Positions 49,468 to 58,782 are shown, counted from the first letter of the stretch. The stretch: 64,000 nt of DNA from Streptomyces sp. NBC_01431 (GCF_036231355.1 NZ_CP109496.1:6820001-6884000), one strand, 5' to 3'. Program-made: numbers and translations. Notes: generated by a model not told the origin, from the sequence alone.

Positions 49468-49708
49468 GGCGCGCCTCCTGGTGCGGTGCTGTGCGTACGC
49501 CGGCCACGCTAGGCGCCGCAGACGGCGGCGAGTTGCCCAGCAGCGCACGCGGCGGCGCCCGTGAGCGCACCGATCGCACGGCCCCTCCCGAGGTGTTCAC
49601 TCTCGGGCTTACAGCCGTGCGCTCAGGGACTCGCGACGCCGTCCCACCGCCTTAACGTCGGTGCCCGGCGGCACGTTGGACGGCCGTTCGCACAGGGAGG
49701 GCATGGGC

Positions 49709-51070
49709 ATGAACGAGCAAGTGGATGTGGTCGTCGTCGGCCTGGGACCAGGCGGCGAATACGTCGCGGGCACACTGGCCGAGGCCGGTCTTGACGTGCT
49801 CGGGGTCGAGGCGGGACTCGTCGGAGGCGAATGCCCGTACTGGGGGTGCGTGCCCAGCAAGATGATGATCCGGGCCGGGAACCTGCTGGCCGAGGCGCGG
49901 CGTGCGCCCGCCCTCGCGGGACACGTGGACGTGACGCCGGACTGGACGCGGGTCGCCGGACGGGTCCGCGGGGAGGCCACCGACGACTGGAACGACCAGG
50001 TGGCGGCCGACCGCCTCACCGCCAAGGGCGGCCGCCTGGTCCGCGGCACGGGACGCCTCGGCGGCCCGCGCCGGGTGACCGTCGGCGACCGCACCTTCGA
50101 GGCCCGCCGGGGTGTGGTGCTGGCCACGGGCAGCCGGCCGCGCATTCCCCCGGTGCCCGGACTCGCCGGGACGCCGTACTGGACCAACCGGGAAGCCATG
50201 GCCACCAAGGACCTGCCGGCGTCGATGGTCGTCCTCGGCGGGGGTGCCATCGGCGTGGAAGTCGCCCAGGTCTTCGCCCGCTTCACCTGCCGTGTCACCG
50301 TAATCGAGGGACAGGAACGGCTGTTGTCCCAGGAGGAGCCGGAAGCGGGGGAGTTCGCCGCGAAAGCCCTGCGGGCCGACGGCGTGACCGTCCTGACCGG
50401 GGTGCGGGCCCGTCAAGTGAGCCATGATGGGAGCGAGTTCACCGTTCTGCTCGACGGTTCGGCGGAACCCCTGCGCGCCGAGCGGCTGCTCGTCGCCACC
50501 GGACGTCACGTCGAACTCGCCGGACTGGGCGTCGAAACCGTGGGGCTCGATCCGGCGGCCAACTCCGTGCGCACGGACGGGCAGATGCGGGCGGGGGAGG
50601 GCTTGTGGGCGGTCGGCGACATCACCGGCCGCGGCGCCTTCACCCATGTGTCGATGTACCAGGCCCAGATCGCCGTCCGCGACATCCTCGGCAGCCCCGG
50701 TCCCGACGCCGATTACCGGGCACTGCCCCGTGTCACCTTCACCGATCCCGAGATCGGCGCCGTGGGACTCACCGAGCGACAAGCCCGCGACCGGGGTCTG
50801 CGCGTGCGGACCGCGGTGCTGCCCAACGCCTCCTCGACCCGCGGCTGGATCCATGGGCCGGGCGGCGAAGGATTCGTCAAGCTGGTCGAGGACGCCGACC
50901 GGGGAGTCCTGGTCGGCGCGACCTCGGCGGGACCGGCCGGGGGCGAGCTGTTGTACGGACTGAACGTGGCCGTCCACGCGCAGGTGCCGGTCGAGCGCCT
51001 ACGGCACATGATCTACACCTATCCGACGTTCCACCGGGCCGTCGAACCGGCCCTGGCGGCGCTTCGCTGA
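49709..51070 (+). CDS. FAD/NAD(P)-dependent disulfide-oxidoreductase-like flavoprotein
   Basis: 453 residues from ATG 49709, chosen because AGGGAGG at 49694-49700 is then 8 bases away (2 bases from ATG 49703). FAD dinucleotide site G-L-G-P-G-G-E-Y-V-A-G (11-21), redox-active C42-P-Y-W-G-C47 followed by V-P-S-K, NAD(P) site V-L-G-G-G-A-I-G-V-E-V-A (about 178-189), and G-D-I-T-G for the second FAD contact. The C-terminal H-x-x-x-x-E base pair of lipoamide and mercuric reductases is altered to Y-T-Y-P-T-F-H-R-A-V-E, so the substrate is probably neither. Many Streptomyces carry this class. Its neighbours are Dps and AhpD-like genes. Confidence 0.9.
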   Translation: MNEQVDVVVVGLGPGGEYVAGTLAEAGLDVLGVEAGLVGGECPYWGCVPSKMMIRAGNLLAEARRAPALAGHVDVTPDWTRVAGRVRGEATDDWNDQVAADRLTAKGGRLVRGTGRLGGPRRVTVGDRTFEARRGVVLATGSRPRIPPVPGLAGTPYWTNREAMATKDLPASMVVLGGGAIGVEVAQVFARFTCRVTVIEGQERLLSQEEPEAGEFAAKALRADGVTVLTGVRARQVSHDGSEFTVLLDGSAEPLRAERLLVATGRHVELAGLGVETVGLDPAANSVRTDGQMRAGEGLWAVGDITGRGAFTHVSMYQAQIAVRDILGSPGPDADYRALPRVTFTDPEIGAVGLTERQARDRGLRVRTAVLPNASSTRGWIHGPGGEGFVKLVEDADRGVLVGATSAGPAGGELLYGLNVAVHAQVPVERLRHMIYTYPTFHRAVEPALAALR

Positions 51071-51155
51071 CGGTGCAGGGCAGTCGGGCGCGAGTCGGGC
51101 GACGACACCGTCCACACCGTTGGGGCGGTGCTCGGTGCCTGACGGCACCACCGAT

Positions 51156-51638
51156 TCATCGCTCCGCCCGTACCGGATGCTTGCTCATGATCGAGACCCG
51201 GTTGAACGCGTTGATGGTGACCGCCACCCAGATCGCCGCGGAGATCTGGTCGTCGGTGAGTACGTCTCGGGCGGTGGCGTAGGCGGATTCCTGTGCGGCG
51301 GTGTCGGCCGGCTCGGTCGTCGCCTCCGCCAGTGCGAGCGCCGCCCGTTGGGTGGGAGTGAACAGCTGGGTGTCCCGCCAGGCCGCCAGCACTCCCAGCC
51401 GCTGTGTCGTCTCGCCTGCGCGGAGGGCGGCCCGGGTATGCACGTCGAGGCAGTAGGCGCAGCCGTTGATCTGCGACACGCGCAGATTGATCAGCTCCAC
51501 GGCGGTCCGGTCGAGCCCCGCCTCGGCCGCGACCGCCCGCACCGCTTCCGATGTCTGCACCAGCGCGTGGTGGGCCTTGGGGCTCTGCTTGTCGATGAAG
51601 ATCCGCCGGACCGCGGACTTCGGCGTGAGGCTGCTCAA
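51156..51638 (-). CDS. Carboxymuconolactone decarboxylase / AhpD-like protein
   Basis: 160 residues starting at TTG 51638, chosen because AAGGAG lies 7 bases upstream. Helical fold with I-N-G-C-A-Y-C-L-D-V-H (57-67): Cys60, Cys63 and His67 form the AhpD-type redox centre. Such proteins act as thiol peroxidase partners or peroxidases; here probably in alkyl hydroperoxide or ROS defence next to Dps and pirin genes. Divergent from the pirin gene at 51765, with 126 bases between. Confidence 0.9.
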   Translation of the reverse strand: MSSLTPKSAVRRIFIDKQSPKAHHALVQTSEAVRAVAAEAGLDRTAVELINLRVSQINGCAYCLDVHTRAALRAGETTQRLGVLAAWRDTQLFTPTQRAALALAEATTEPADTAAQESAYATARDVLTDDQISAAIWVAVTINAFNRVSIMSKHPVRAER

Positions 51639-51764
51639 CCTGGACTCCTTCAGGGGCCGCTTCCGGGTCCCTTTGCTCCGTCGTGCACATGGTGCTGTTG
51701 GCGTCGTATGATCGGAACGGTTTTGTTGAATGTGAAACTATCATGCGTCTGAGAGGTGGTTCCG

Positions 51765-52754
51765 ATGAGCAACGTCGAAGCAGGGCCCGTCGAAGTGCGC
51801 CGCGGATCCCGGATGGACGGCACACAGTCGGCGCGGGTGGCGCGGGTCGACGTGCTCTCCCCACGTGACGTGCCGCTGGGCGGCCCGCGAGCGATGACCG
51901 TGCGGCGCACACTGCCGCAGCGTGCCCGGACCCTGATCGGAGCCTGGTGCTTCGCCGATCACTTCGGCCCCGACGACGTTTCCGAGACGGGCGGGATGGA
52001 CGTCGCCCCGCATCCGCACACCGGACTGCAGACGGTCAGCTGGCTGTTCAGCGGGGAGATCGAGCACCGCGACAGCCTGGGCAGCCACGCTTTCGTACGG
52101 CCCGGTGAGCTGAACCTCATGACCGGCGGGCACGGCATCAGTCACTCGGAGGTCTCCACCCTCCGCACCACCGTCCTGCACGGGGTTCAGCTGTGGGTAG
52201 CGCTTCCCGGGGAACACCGCGACACCGAGCGGGACTTCCAGCACTATGTGCCCGAACCGGTGCGCGTCGACGGGGCCGAGATCAGGGTCTTCCTCGGCGC
52301 CCTCGGCGGAGCCGCCTCGCCGGTGCCGACTTTCACACCCCTGCTCGGCGCCGAAGTCGTCCTCGAACCGCGTGCGGCGCTCACGCTCTCAGTGAACCCC
52401 CGCTTCGAGCACGGTGTCCTCGTCGACCGCGGGGACGTCCGCCTGGCCGACACCCCGTTGCGTACCGCGGAGTTGGGCTACGTCCACCGCGGGACCGACG
52501 CGCTGACGCTGTCGAACGAGTCCGACGAGACCGCTCGGATGGTCCTGCTCGGCGGAACGCCGTTCGAGGAGGAGATCGTGATGTGGTGGAACTTCATCGG
52601 CCGCAGCCACGAGGACATCGTCCAGGCCCGCGCCGACTGGCAGAACCTGTCCGATCGCTTCGGCGCGGTCGACGGATACCCGGGGGAGCGTCTCGCCGCG
52701 CCGGTCCTGCCGAACGCCGTCATCACGCCGCGCGGGAACCCACCCCGGGACTGA
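51765..52754 (+). CDS. Pirin-family bicupin protein
   Basis: 329 residues from ATG 51765 with an AGGTGG site 5 bases upstream. The N-cupin carries the metal-binding histidines: H-P-H-T-G-L-Q-T-V (about 76-84), E-I-E-H-R-D (about 92-97), and T-G-G-H-G-I-S-H-S-E-V. Pirins bind Fe and some have quercetinase activity or act as redox sensors. It is followed, after 40 bases, by a small GNAT gene, and is divergent from the AhpD-like gene: a plausible redox-regulated unit (inference). Confidence 0.9.
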   Translation: MSNVEAGPVEVRRGSRMDGTQSARVARVDVLSPRDVPLGGPRAMTVRRTLPQRARTLIGAWCFADHFGPDDVSETGGMDVAPHPHTGLQTVSWLFSGEIEHRDSLGSHAFVRPGELNLMTGGHGISHSEVSTLRTTVLHGVQLWVALPGEHRDTERDFQHYVPEPVRVDGAEIRVFLGALGGAASPVPTFTPLLGAEVVLEPRAALTLSVNPRFEHGVLVDRGDVRLADTPLRTAELGYVHRGTDALTLSNESDETARMVLLGGTPFEEEIVMWWNFIGRSHEDIVQARADWQNLSDRFGAVDGYPGERLAAPVLPNAVITPRGNPPRD

Positions 52755-52794
52755 ACCCTCCCCGCACATCACCCACTTCTGAAAGGCACACCCC

Positions 52795-53133
52795 ATGAGC
52801 CAGTCCTCCGCCGCTCCGATCGTCGAGCGGGCAGACGCAAGGCACCGTTACGAGATCTTTGTCGACGGCGAGCGCGCGGGCCTGACCGCGTACCGCGACC
52901 ACGATGACCAGCGGGTCTTCTACCACACGGAAATCGATGACACCCATGCCGGTCAGGGCCTGGCCGCGCAACTGGTCCAGCAGGCGCTCACCGATGTCCG
53001 CGACCTGGGAAAGCGAATCGTGCCCGTGTGCCCCTACGTGGCCAACTACCTGAAGAAGCATGAGGAGTTCGGCGACATCACCGACCCGGTGACGCCCGGC
53101 ATACAGCGGTGGCTGAAGGCGGAACTGGGCTGA
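52795..53133 (+). CDS. Small GNAT-fold acetyltransferase-like protein (YidJ/NAT_GAT type)
   Basis: 112 residues from ATG 52795. D-A-R-H-R-Y-E-I-F-V-D-G-E-R-A-G (14-29), H-T-E-I-D-D-T-H-A-G-Q-G-L-A-A-Q-L-V-Q-Q-A-L (44-65, the acetyl-CoA loop) and P-V-C-P-Y-V-A-N-Y-L-K-K-H (77-89) match the short GNAT family common in actinomycetes. It follows the pirin gene closely on the same strand and may be co-transcribed. Substrate unknown. Confidence 0.92.
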   Translation: MSQSSAAPIVERADARHRYEIFVDGERAGLTAYRDHDDQRVFYHTEIDDTHAGQGLAAQLVQQALTDVRDLGKRIVPVCPYVANYLKKHEEFGDITDPVTPGIQRWLKAELG

Positions 53134-53351
53134 CAGCCTCCGTTCCCTCCGCCGCGAAGCCGTGATGAATCCTCTGCAACGCAGGTGTCCGGTGCGATCG
53201 GCGGCGGGCCGGTGCGCCGCCGCAACCGATCTCATGCGCGGGCCGGGTTCATGTTCACGGCACCGAGCGCGGCCGCCTCAGGTAGTGGCGCCGCGCTCGG
53301 GCTGGATCGCCTGCCGGACCGGGCCCCATCAGTGCGGTGACGCAGCCCGGA

Positions 53352-53369
53352 ATCCCCGCGGCCGGGGAT
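53352..53369. terminator. Hairpin terminator after the DUF1275 gene
   Basis: ATCCCCG-CGGC-CGGGGAT: 7-bp perfect stem and 4-base loop, 17 bases past the stop of the minus-strand DUF1275 gene. The remainder of 53134-53385 shows no gene. Confidence 0.6.
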
Positions 53370-53385
53370 GGTTCCCGCCTCGCTC

Positions 53386-54120
53386 TTACGCCGGCCGGGC
53401 CCAGGCGGCGTCGGTGGTCGCGAGGCGGTGGGTGATCACGGAGGTGGCCGCGAGGAGCAGCAGGGCGAGGCCCAGGGTGAGCACGAGGTGGCCGTGGCGC
53501 AGGAGTTGGGCGCCGACGAGAGCTCCGAGGAACATGGCCAGTACGGACAGGATCCGGCGGCCGGGCCGTGGTGCCGCGCCGCCGGCCGGAGTGGAGTCCG
53601 CGGCGAGCCCCGTCAAGGTCAGGGTCAGCACAGTGGTGGTGAGGTCCGGGACGCCGAGGCGCCGGGCAACCGCGTTCTGCAGCCCCATGGCGAGCCCGAG
53701 GAACACGATCAGCGGGTACTGGACGCCGGTACCGACCCGCCCGTCCGCCACCGCGGCGACCACCACGGCGACCGCGACCAGGACCGTCTGCACGGCTGTC
53801 GACGCCCTCAGCAGATATCCGCGGTGGGTGGCGAACCGGCTGCCGAGCCTGCCTCCGGCGAGGGCGCCGACGAGGAAAGCGGCCATCGAGACGACCGAGG
53901 CGAGCGCGGACAGGCCCTGGGCGCCCGCGAGCGCGAACCCCAGGAAGACCACGTTGCCGGTCATGTTGGCGACGAAGACATGACCCAGGGCCAGATAGCT
54001 CACGGCGTCCACCAGGCCGGTGACCACGGTCAGGATCAGCAAGAGGGGAGGCAGGGGACCGTGACGGTCCCCTCCGGCCGGTTTGAGGGTACGGACCGCG
54101 TCACTCAGCAGCCTGTGCAT
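53386..54120 (-). CDS. DUF1275 (YoaK-like) membrane protein
   Basis: 244 residues with about six hydrophobic segments. The hallmark G-L-V-D-A-V-S-Y-L-A-L-G-H-V-F-V-A-N-M-T-G-N-V-V-F-L-G is at about 35-61, followed by a Pro/Gly-rich loop (A-D-S-T-P-A-G-G-A-A-P-R-P-G) after residue 170. YoaK-family proteins are integral membrane proteins of unknown transport role. Its start overlaps the end of the DoxX-like gene by 20 bases on the same strand, so the two are coupled. Confidence 0.88.
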   Translation of the reverse strand: MHRLLSDAVRTLKPAGGDRHGPLPPLLLILTVVTGLVDAVSYLALGHVFVANMTGNVVFLGFALAGAQGLSALASVVSMAAFLVGALAGGRLGSRFATHRGYLLRASTAVQTVLVAVAVVVAAVADGRVGTGVQYPLIVFLGLAMGLQNAVARRLGVPDLTTTVLTLTLTGLAADSTPAGGAAPRPGRRILSVLAMFLGALVGAQLLRHGHLVLTLGLALLLLAATSVITHRLATTDAAWARPA

Positions 54121-54625
54121 ACGACTTCCTTTCCACTGTGGCGCGCGGGCGGTGCAGCACCGCGCGGGTGAGCAGTCCGCTTGCCGGGCCGATCACGATC
54201 GCCGCGAGGGCGACCCACACCGGCCAGTGCGTGATTCCCAGTGCTTGGTCGAGGGACCAACGCCCGGCCCCGGTGAGGGCCAAGGCGGCGCAGACGGCTA
54301 CGAGCACCAACGGGTACTCATAGCCGTCGTGCTGCACCCACAGCCCCTTGGACCACTTGACGGTGCCCGCGACCGTCATCACGCCCATCGCGGCCATGGC
54401 GGCCGCCGGCGTGAGCAGTCCGACGGCCAGGAACAGGCCGGCACCGATCTGACTGCCTCCAGCGGCGAGCGCGGTCGGACGACCGCCGCGGAAGCCATCA
54501 CGGCGGAACTCCTCGGTCCCGCCCGCCAATCCATTGCCTCCGAGCCGGAAGCTCACCTTCTGCACCCCGTGGCCGGCGATGAGCAACCCCACCACCAGCC
54601 GGAGGACCAACAGTCCAGCGTCCAT
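54101..54625 (-). CDS. DoxX-family membrane protein
   Basis: 174 residues with four hydrophobic segments (L-V-L-R-L-V-V-G-L-L-I-A-G-H-G at the start). G-H-G-V-Q-K plus G-A-G-L-F-L-A-V-G-L-L-T and T-V-A-G-T-V-K-W resemble the DoxX/RclC/SURF4 fold. In mycobacteria a DoxX homologue partners SodA and a thiol reductase against oxidative stress; no SodA gene is nearby here. It overlaps the DUF1275 gene by 20 bases, and a YcaC-like gene precedes it (54-base gap). Confidence 0.87.
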   Translation of the reverse strand: MDAGLLVLRLVVGLLIAGHGVQKVSFRLGGNGLAGGTEEFRRDGFRGGRPTALAAGGSQIGAGLFLAVGLLTPAAAMAAMGVMTVAGTVKWSKGLWVQHDGYEYPLVLVAVCAALALTGAGRWSLDQALGITHWPVWVALAAIVIGPASGLLTRAVLHRPRATVERKSYAQAAE

Positions 54626-54679
54626 CGTGTTCCCGCCTGTTCCTGACTCACATCGTCACTGCTGGGTGAACCGGCGCGA

Positions 54680-55342
54680 TCAGCCGGCGGCGTGAGCTCC
54701 GATGACGGCCTGCGCGTAGACCATCCCGAGGCCGTAGGCGCCGCCGTGCTCCTTGACCACGTCGCCCACGGCGGCGTACGTCTCGGTGCGGGCCCAGTCG
54801 CGCTGGAGCTCCAGGAGCACCTGCACCCAGGTCACCGGGACCGCTCCGCCCTGCACCATGCGCTGGATCGCATGCTCGTGAGCCTGCGGGCTGACACCAC
54901 CGGACGCGTCGGTGACCACGTACACCTCATAACCCTGGGCAATGGCGGAGAGCGCGGGCAGCACAACGCAGACCTCGGTCCACAGACCGGCGATGACGAG
55001 CTTCTTGCGGCCGGTGGCCTTGACTGCCTCAACGAAGGCGAGGTCCTCCCAGGCGTTCATCGTGCTGCGGTCAATGATCTTCCGATCGGGGAAGACCGCT
55101 GCCAGCTGCGGCATGATCGGCCCGGAGAACGATTCGGCGGCCACGGTGCTCAGGACGACGGGGACATCGAACGCCTTGGCCGACTTGGCCAGGCCCACGG
55201 TGGAGTTGATGATCGCGGTGCGGTCGCCGCTGCCGGTGCCGAAGAACATCTGCGGCTGGTGGTCCACGAACAGTACGGCGCAGTTGTCGGGGGTCAGCAG
55301 GTCGGGGCTGGGAGCCGCGGTGACCTCGTTGATGTTGACCAT
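54680..55342 (-). CDS. YcaC-like isochorismatase-family hydrolase
   Basis: 220 residues from ATG 55342 with GAGAGG upstream. The triad parts are visible: Asp27 in L-F-V-D-H-Q-P-Q-M, the I-I-D-R-S-T-M-N-A-W-E-D segment (89-100), and Cys125 in G-L-W-T-E-V-C-V-V-L-P. These are the hallmarks of the YcaC clade of the cysteine hydrolases, which is induced under stress and has an unknown natural substrate. It heads the YcaC-DoxX-DUF1275 array on the minus strand. Confidence 0.93.
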   Translation of the reverse strand: MVNINEVTAAPSPDLLTPDNCAVLFVDHQPQMFFGTGSGDRTAIINSTVGLAKSAKAFDVPVVLSTVAAESFSGPIMPQLAAVFPDRKIIDRSTMNAWEDLAFVEAVKATGRKKLVIAGLWTEVCVVLPALSAIAQGYEVYVVTDASGGVSPQAHEHAIQRMVQGGAVPVTWVQVLLELQRDWARTETYAAVGDVVKEHGGAYGLGMVYAQAVIGAHAAG

Positions 55343-55471
55343 GAGTGTGACCTCTCTCGGTAAGGGATGGCGCGGACTGCTGCCCGCGCTGTGGGAAAAC
55401 CCGCCCGGTGGACGGAAGTTGGTGGGTGTCCCGGAAGGGGGCGGCGCAACGGCGTGCCCTCTTCCGGGAGT

Positions 55472-57361
55472 TCAGAGGACGAAGCAGGGATCGAAGGGGA
55501 TGTTCACGGCGTCCGCCGTGAGGCCCCGCGCGACGCGCCACTGGCGGTGCTGCTCCGACTCGGCGATGGCCTGGCCGAGCAACTCCGCCTGGTGGGCGCC
55601 GGGAAGGCTTGACCGGCGGGACGCCTGGTAGCCGCCGAAGTGCGCCACCGGGCTCCAGGCCGGGCTGACGGGGGGAAGTTCCTCATCGAGCCCCTCGTAT
55701 TCGGCGGTGGCGTAGACGATGCGGCCGCCGGTCACCGTCAGCAGTGACTCGATGTGTGCGATGTCCGGCTCGGGCACGGCGAAGTAGTCCTCGGACAGGA
55801 TCGCCAGGTCCCCGTAACACCCGGGCCGGAGTACGCCCTTGACCTCGTCCTCGCCGGTCAGCGCGGCACCGGCGCGGGTGAACATCGCCAGCGCCGTCTG
55901 CCGGTCGACGCGGTTCGTCGGCGGGCGGAGTGCCAGATCGCCGACGGTGCGGCCGCTGACGAGCCAGTGCAGGGCGACCCAGGGGTTGTATGTGGAGACC
56001 CGGGTGGCATCGGTGCCGGCGCCCACCGTCAGGCCGCGGTCCAGCATGGCCCGGATGGGCGGGGCGTCCGCGGCGGCACCAGGGCCGTAACGGCCTACGA
56101 ACGCCTCGCCCTGGAAGGACAGGCGGTTCTGCACAGACATCGCGCCGCCGAGGGCGGCGACGCGGTCGAGGCTGTCCGGGGAAGCGGTCTCCGCGTGATC
56201 GAACAGCCAGCGGTTCCCGGCCGGAAAGAGCCCTTCCACGGCGAGCTTCTCGAATACCGCGAGATCGCGGCGGATGGTCTCGTCATACGTGGCGTGCAGC
56301 CGGAAACCCCACCCGTTCTCCATGAGCAGGCGCACTGCCTTCTCGAACTCCACCTCGTAATCAGGGGAGTGCTCCGGACGCGGCTGGGCGAAGTTCTCGA
56401 AATCCGCCGCCGCCCAGGTGAGGTTCTCGCCCGCGCCGTTGAGGCGCAGCCATTCGTCACCGTCCTCGGGACGGGCCATTTCGATCCAGCGGGTCAGATC
56501 ATCGATCTCCTGGCCCGCAGTCTGCGGAAACAGGTGATAGGCGATACGCAGCGACAATTGTCCTGCCTTGGCCAGCTCGACAACGGTCGCGTAGTTCTCG
56601 GGGAAGCTCTGGAATCCTCCGGCGGCGTCGATCGCCGACGTCAGCCCGAACCTGTTCAACTCGCGCAGGAAATGCCGGGTCGACGTCTTCTTGTCCTCGC
56701 CCTCCAGCACCGGCGCCCTGGCCAGGGTCGAGTAGAGGATGAGGGCGCTGGGAGCCGCCAGGAGCATGCCCGTCGGTTCCCCGTCCCGGCCCCGGACGAT
56801 CTGACCGCCCTTGGGGTCGGGTGTGTCCCGGGTGTATCCGGCGGCCTTGAGGGCCGCCCGGTTCAGCACCGCCGACTGGTACAGGTGCAGGACGAACACC
56901 GGGGTGTCGGGCGCGGCGGCGTTCAGTTCGGCGACGGTCGGCAGCCGGCGTTCGGCGAACTGCTCGGCCGACCACCCACCCACCACCCGAACCCACTGGC
57001 CCTTGGGGGTACGAGCGGCCTGCTCACGCAGCATCGCCAGACCCTGACGCAGGCTGCGCACGCCGTCCCAACGCAGCTCCAGTACGTAGTTGAGGCCCCC
57101 ACGAATCACGTGCAGGTGGGCGTCGTTGAGGCCGGGGATCACCCGTCGCCCGAGCGCGTCGACCACCTTCGTGCCCGCGCCAATGTGGGGAGCCACGTCC
57201 TTGTCGTCACCGACGACGGTGATGACACCGTCGCGGACGGCGATTGCCTGGGCGTGCGGGCGACCCGGGTCGCCGGTGTGGATCTTCGCGTTGCGGACGA
57301 CGAGGTCTGCGGCATCCTCGACGGCATGCGGAACCAGTCCGCCGATGGGCATGGTTGACAT
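55472..57361 (-). CDS. YtcJ-like amidohydrolase (amidohydrolase 3 family)
   Basis: 629 residues from ATG 57361 with GGAGGG about 9 bases upstream. N-terminal A-D-L-V-V-R-N-A-K-I-H-T-G-D and V-I-P-G-L-N-D-A-H-L-H-V-I-R-G-G (about 74-89; the metal-binding D-A-H-x-H), then the L-H-A-T-Y-D-E-T (about 357) and F-D-H-A-E-T (about 389) histidines, and T-V-G-A-G-T-D-A-T-R (about 445) with the final Asp. These enzymes cleave C-N bonds in amides, hydantoins or formyl groups. Alone on its strand and divergent from the hydrolase at 57811. Confidence 0.9.
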   Translation of the reverse strand: MSTMPIGGLVPHAVEDAADLVVRNAKIHTGDPGRPHAQAIAVRDGVITVVGDDKDVAPHIGAGTKVVDALGRRVIPGLNDAHLHVIRGGLNYVLELRWDGVRSLRQGLAMLREQAARTPKGQWVRVVGGWSAEQFAERRLPTVAELNAAAPDTPVFVLHLYQSAVLNRAALKAAGYTRDTPDPKGGQIVRGRDGEPTGMLLAAPSALILYSTLARAPVLEGEDKKTSTRHFLRELNRFGLTSAIDAAGGFQSFPENYATVVELAKAGQLSLRIAYHLFPQTAGQEIDDLTRWIEMARPEDGDEWLRLNGAGENLTWAAADFENFAQPRPEHSPDYEVEFEKAVRLLMENGWGFRLHATYDETIRRDLAVFEKLAVEGLFPAGNRWLFDHAETASPDSLDRVAALGGAMSVQNRLSFQGEAFVGRYGPGAAADAPPIRAMLDRGLTVGAGTDATRVSTYNPWVALHWLVSGRTVGDLALRPPTNRVDRQTALAMFTRAGAALTGEDEVKGVLRPGCYGDLAILSEDYFAVPEPDIAHIESLLTVTGGRIVYATAEYEGLDEELPPVSPAWSPVAHFGGYQASRRSSLPGAHQAELLGQAIAESEQHRQWRVARGLTADAVNIPFDPCFVL

Positions 57362-57810
57362 CTCTTGAAACCCCCTCCGGGAAAACGACTTCGATTCACG
57401 TCATGGCCGATAGCGGCAGACCTTGGCGATTCAGGCATGCTCGAATGCCGGATTGCTCGAATCGAACCGAGTGAACCCACCGACACTCGTCGTGCCCTGA
57501 ACGAGGGCAGGCCCCGTGGATGACGGGCCGCGGTCGCATGGCCATCACCCTAGACGCGACTAATGGGCCGTCATGTCCTGGCAGTGCACAGGACTTTGCC
57601 TCACTGTGCACTGGTCATCGCGATGTTCTGAATCTCATTGGAGAGGCTCTAAACTAGCTGTGCACTGTGAGGACAGCGGCGGTGCGCCCACGGGCAATTG
57701 CCGCCCGGCCCCGGGGTTTAGCGTGCCGAAAGCAGCTTCGGGACATCCTTCGCACCCCGGTCGTATTGCCGGAAGGGCCAACGTCCCCATGACCAATTCA
57801 GGAGATTCAC
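57362..57810. promoter_or_regulatory. 449-base divergent region with GTGCAC boxes and inverted repeats
   Basis: No gene. GTGCAC occurs at 57584-57589, 57606-57611 and 57660-57665 within 82 bases, each in a CAGTGCAC/TGTGCACT setting. A weak promoter for the rightward hydrolase is TTCTGA-N18-TAAACT (-10 at about 57650), with the third box just after it. On the amidohydrolase side, GGCAT-N6-ATGCC (57434-57449) and two copies of TGCTCGAAT (57438-57446, 57454-57462) may be operator elements. Bound protein unknown. Confidence 0.5.
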
Positions 57811-58782
57811 ATGCCCGACACCGTCAAGCCGGTTCAGCCGGTGCTGGAGCCCGCGGCGGCCGCGTTCGCGGAGGCGACCGCCAATCCGCCGTATCTGTTC
57901 GACCTGCCTCCGGCGGAAGGGCGCAAGGCCGTCGACGACGTGCAGTCCGGCGAGATCGAGAAGCCGCAGATCGACGAGGAGTGGATCACCGTCTCGGGCG
58001 GTCCGACCGGCAGCGTACGGGCCCGCATCGTCAAGCCCGCGGGCGCGGAGGGAACCCTGCCGGTGATTCTCTACATCCACGGCGCCGGCTGGGTGTTCGG
58101 CAACGCCCACACCCACGACCGCCTGGTGCGCGAACTCGCCGTCGGTGCGGGCGCCGCCGTGGTCTTCCCCGAGTACGACCTGTCGCCCGAGGTCCGCTAC
58201 CCGGTCGCCATCGAGCAGAACTACGCGATCGCCCGGTGGGTGGTCCAGCAGGGCGCCTCCAAGGGCCTGGACGGTACGCGGCTGGCGGTGGCCGGCGACT
58301 CGGTGGGCGGCAACATGAGCGCCGCGCTGACCCTGATGGCCAAGGAGCGCGGCGACGTTCCCCTGGTGCAGCAGGTGCTGTTCTACCCGGTCACCGACGC
58401 GAGCTTCGACACCGGTTCGTACCACCAGTTCGCCACCGGCTACTTCCTGCGCCGTGACGGTATGCAGTGGTTCTGGGACCAGTACACGACCGACGAGGCG
58501 GAGCGCGCCCAGATCACGGCGTCTCCGTTGCGCGCCACCACCGAGCAGCTCACCGGCTTGCCCCCGGCCCTGGTCATCACCGGCGAGGCCGACGTGCTGC
58601 GCGACGAGGGCGAGGCGTACGCGGCCAAGCTGCGCGAGGCCGGTGTGGCCGTCACCGCCGTGCGGTTCCAGGGCGTCATCCACGACTTCGTGATGCTCAA
58701 CGCCCTGCGCGAGACCCACGCCGCCGAAGCCGCCATCACGCTGGCCGTCGCCACCCTGCGCGCCGCCCTTCACACCGCCTGA
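57811..58782 (+). CDS. Alpha/beta hydrolase, Aes/HSL-type esterase
   Basis: 323 residues from ATG 57811 with GGAGA upstream. The HGGGW-like oxyanion motif is H-G-A-G-W (90-94); the nucleophile elbow is G-D-S-V-G-G (Ser164); the acid is probably in T-G-E-A-D-V-L-R-D-E and the His in V-I-H-D-F-V-M. HSL-family esterase/lipase type. It is followed 20 bases later by a hydrolase of another subfamily (58803) in the same direction. A fragment of a paralogue survives at 39275-39352. Confidence 0.92.
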   Translation: MPDTVKPVQPVLEPAAAAFAEATANPPYLFDLPPAEGRKAVDDVQSGEIEKPQIDEEWITVSGGPTGSVRARIVKPAGAEGTLPVILYIHGAGWVFGNAHTHDRLVRELAVGAGAAVVFPEYDLSPEVRYPVAIEQNYAIARWVVQQGASKGLDGTRLAVAGDSVGGNMSAALTLMAKERGDVPLVQQVLFYPVTDASFDTGSYHQFATGYFLRRDGMQWFWDQYTTDEAERAQITASPLRATTEQLTGLPPALVITGEADVLRDEGEAYAAKLREAGVAVTAVRFQGVIHDFVMLNALRETHAAEAAITLAVATLRAALHTA

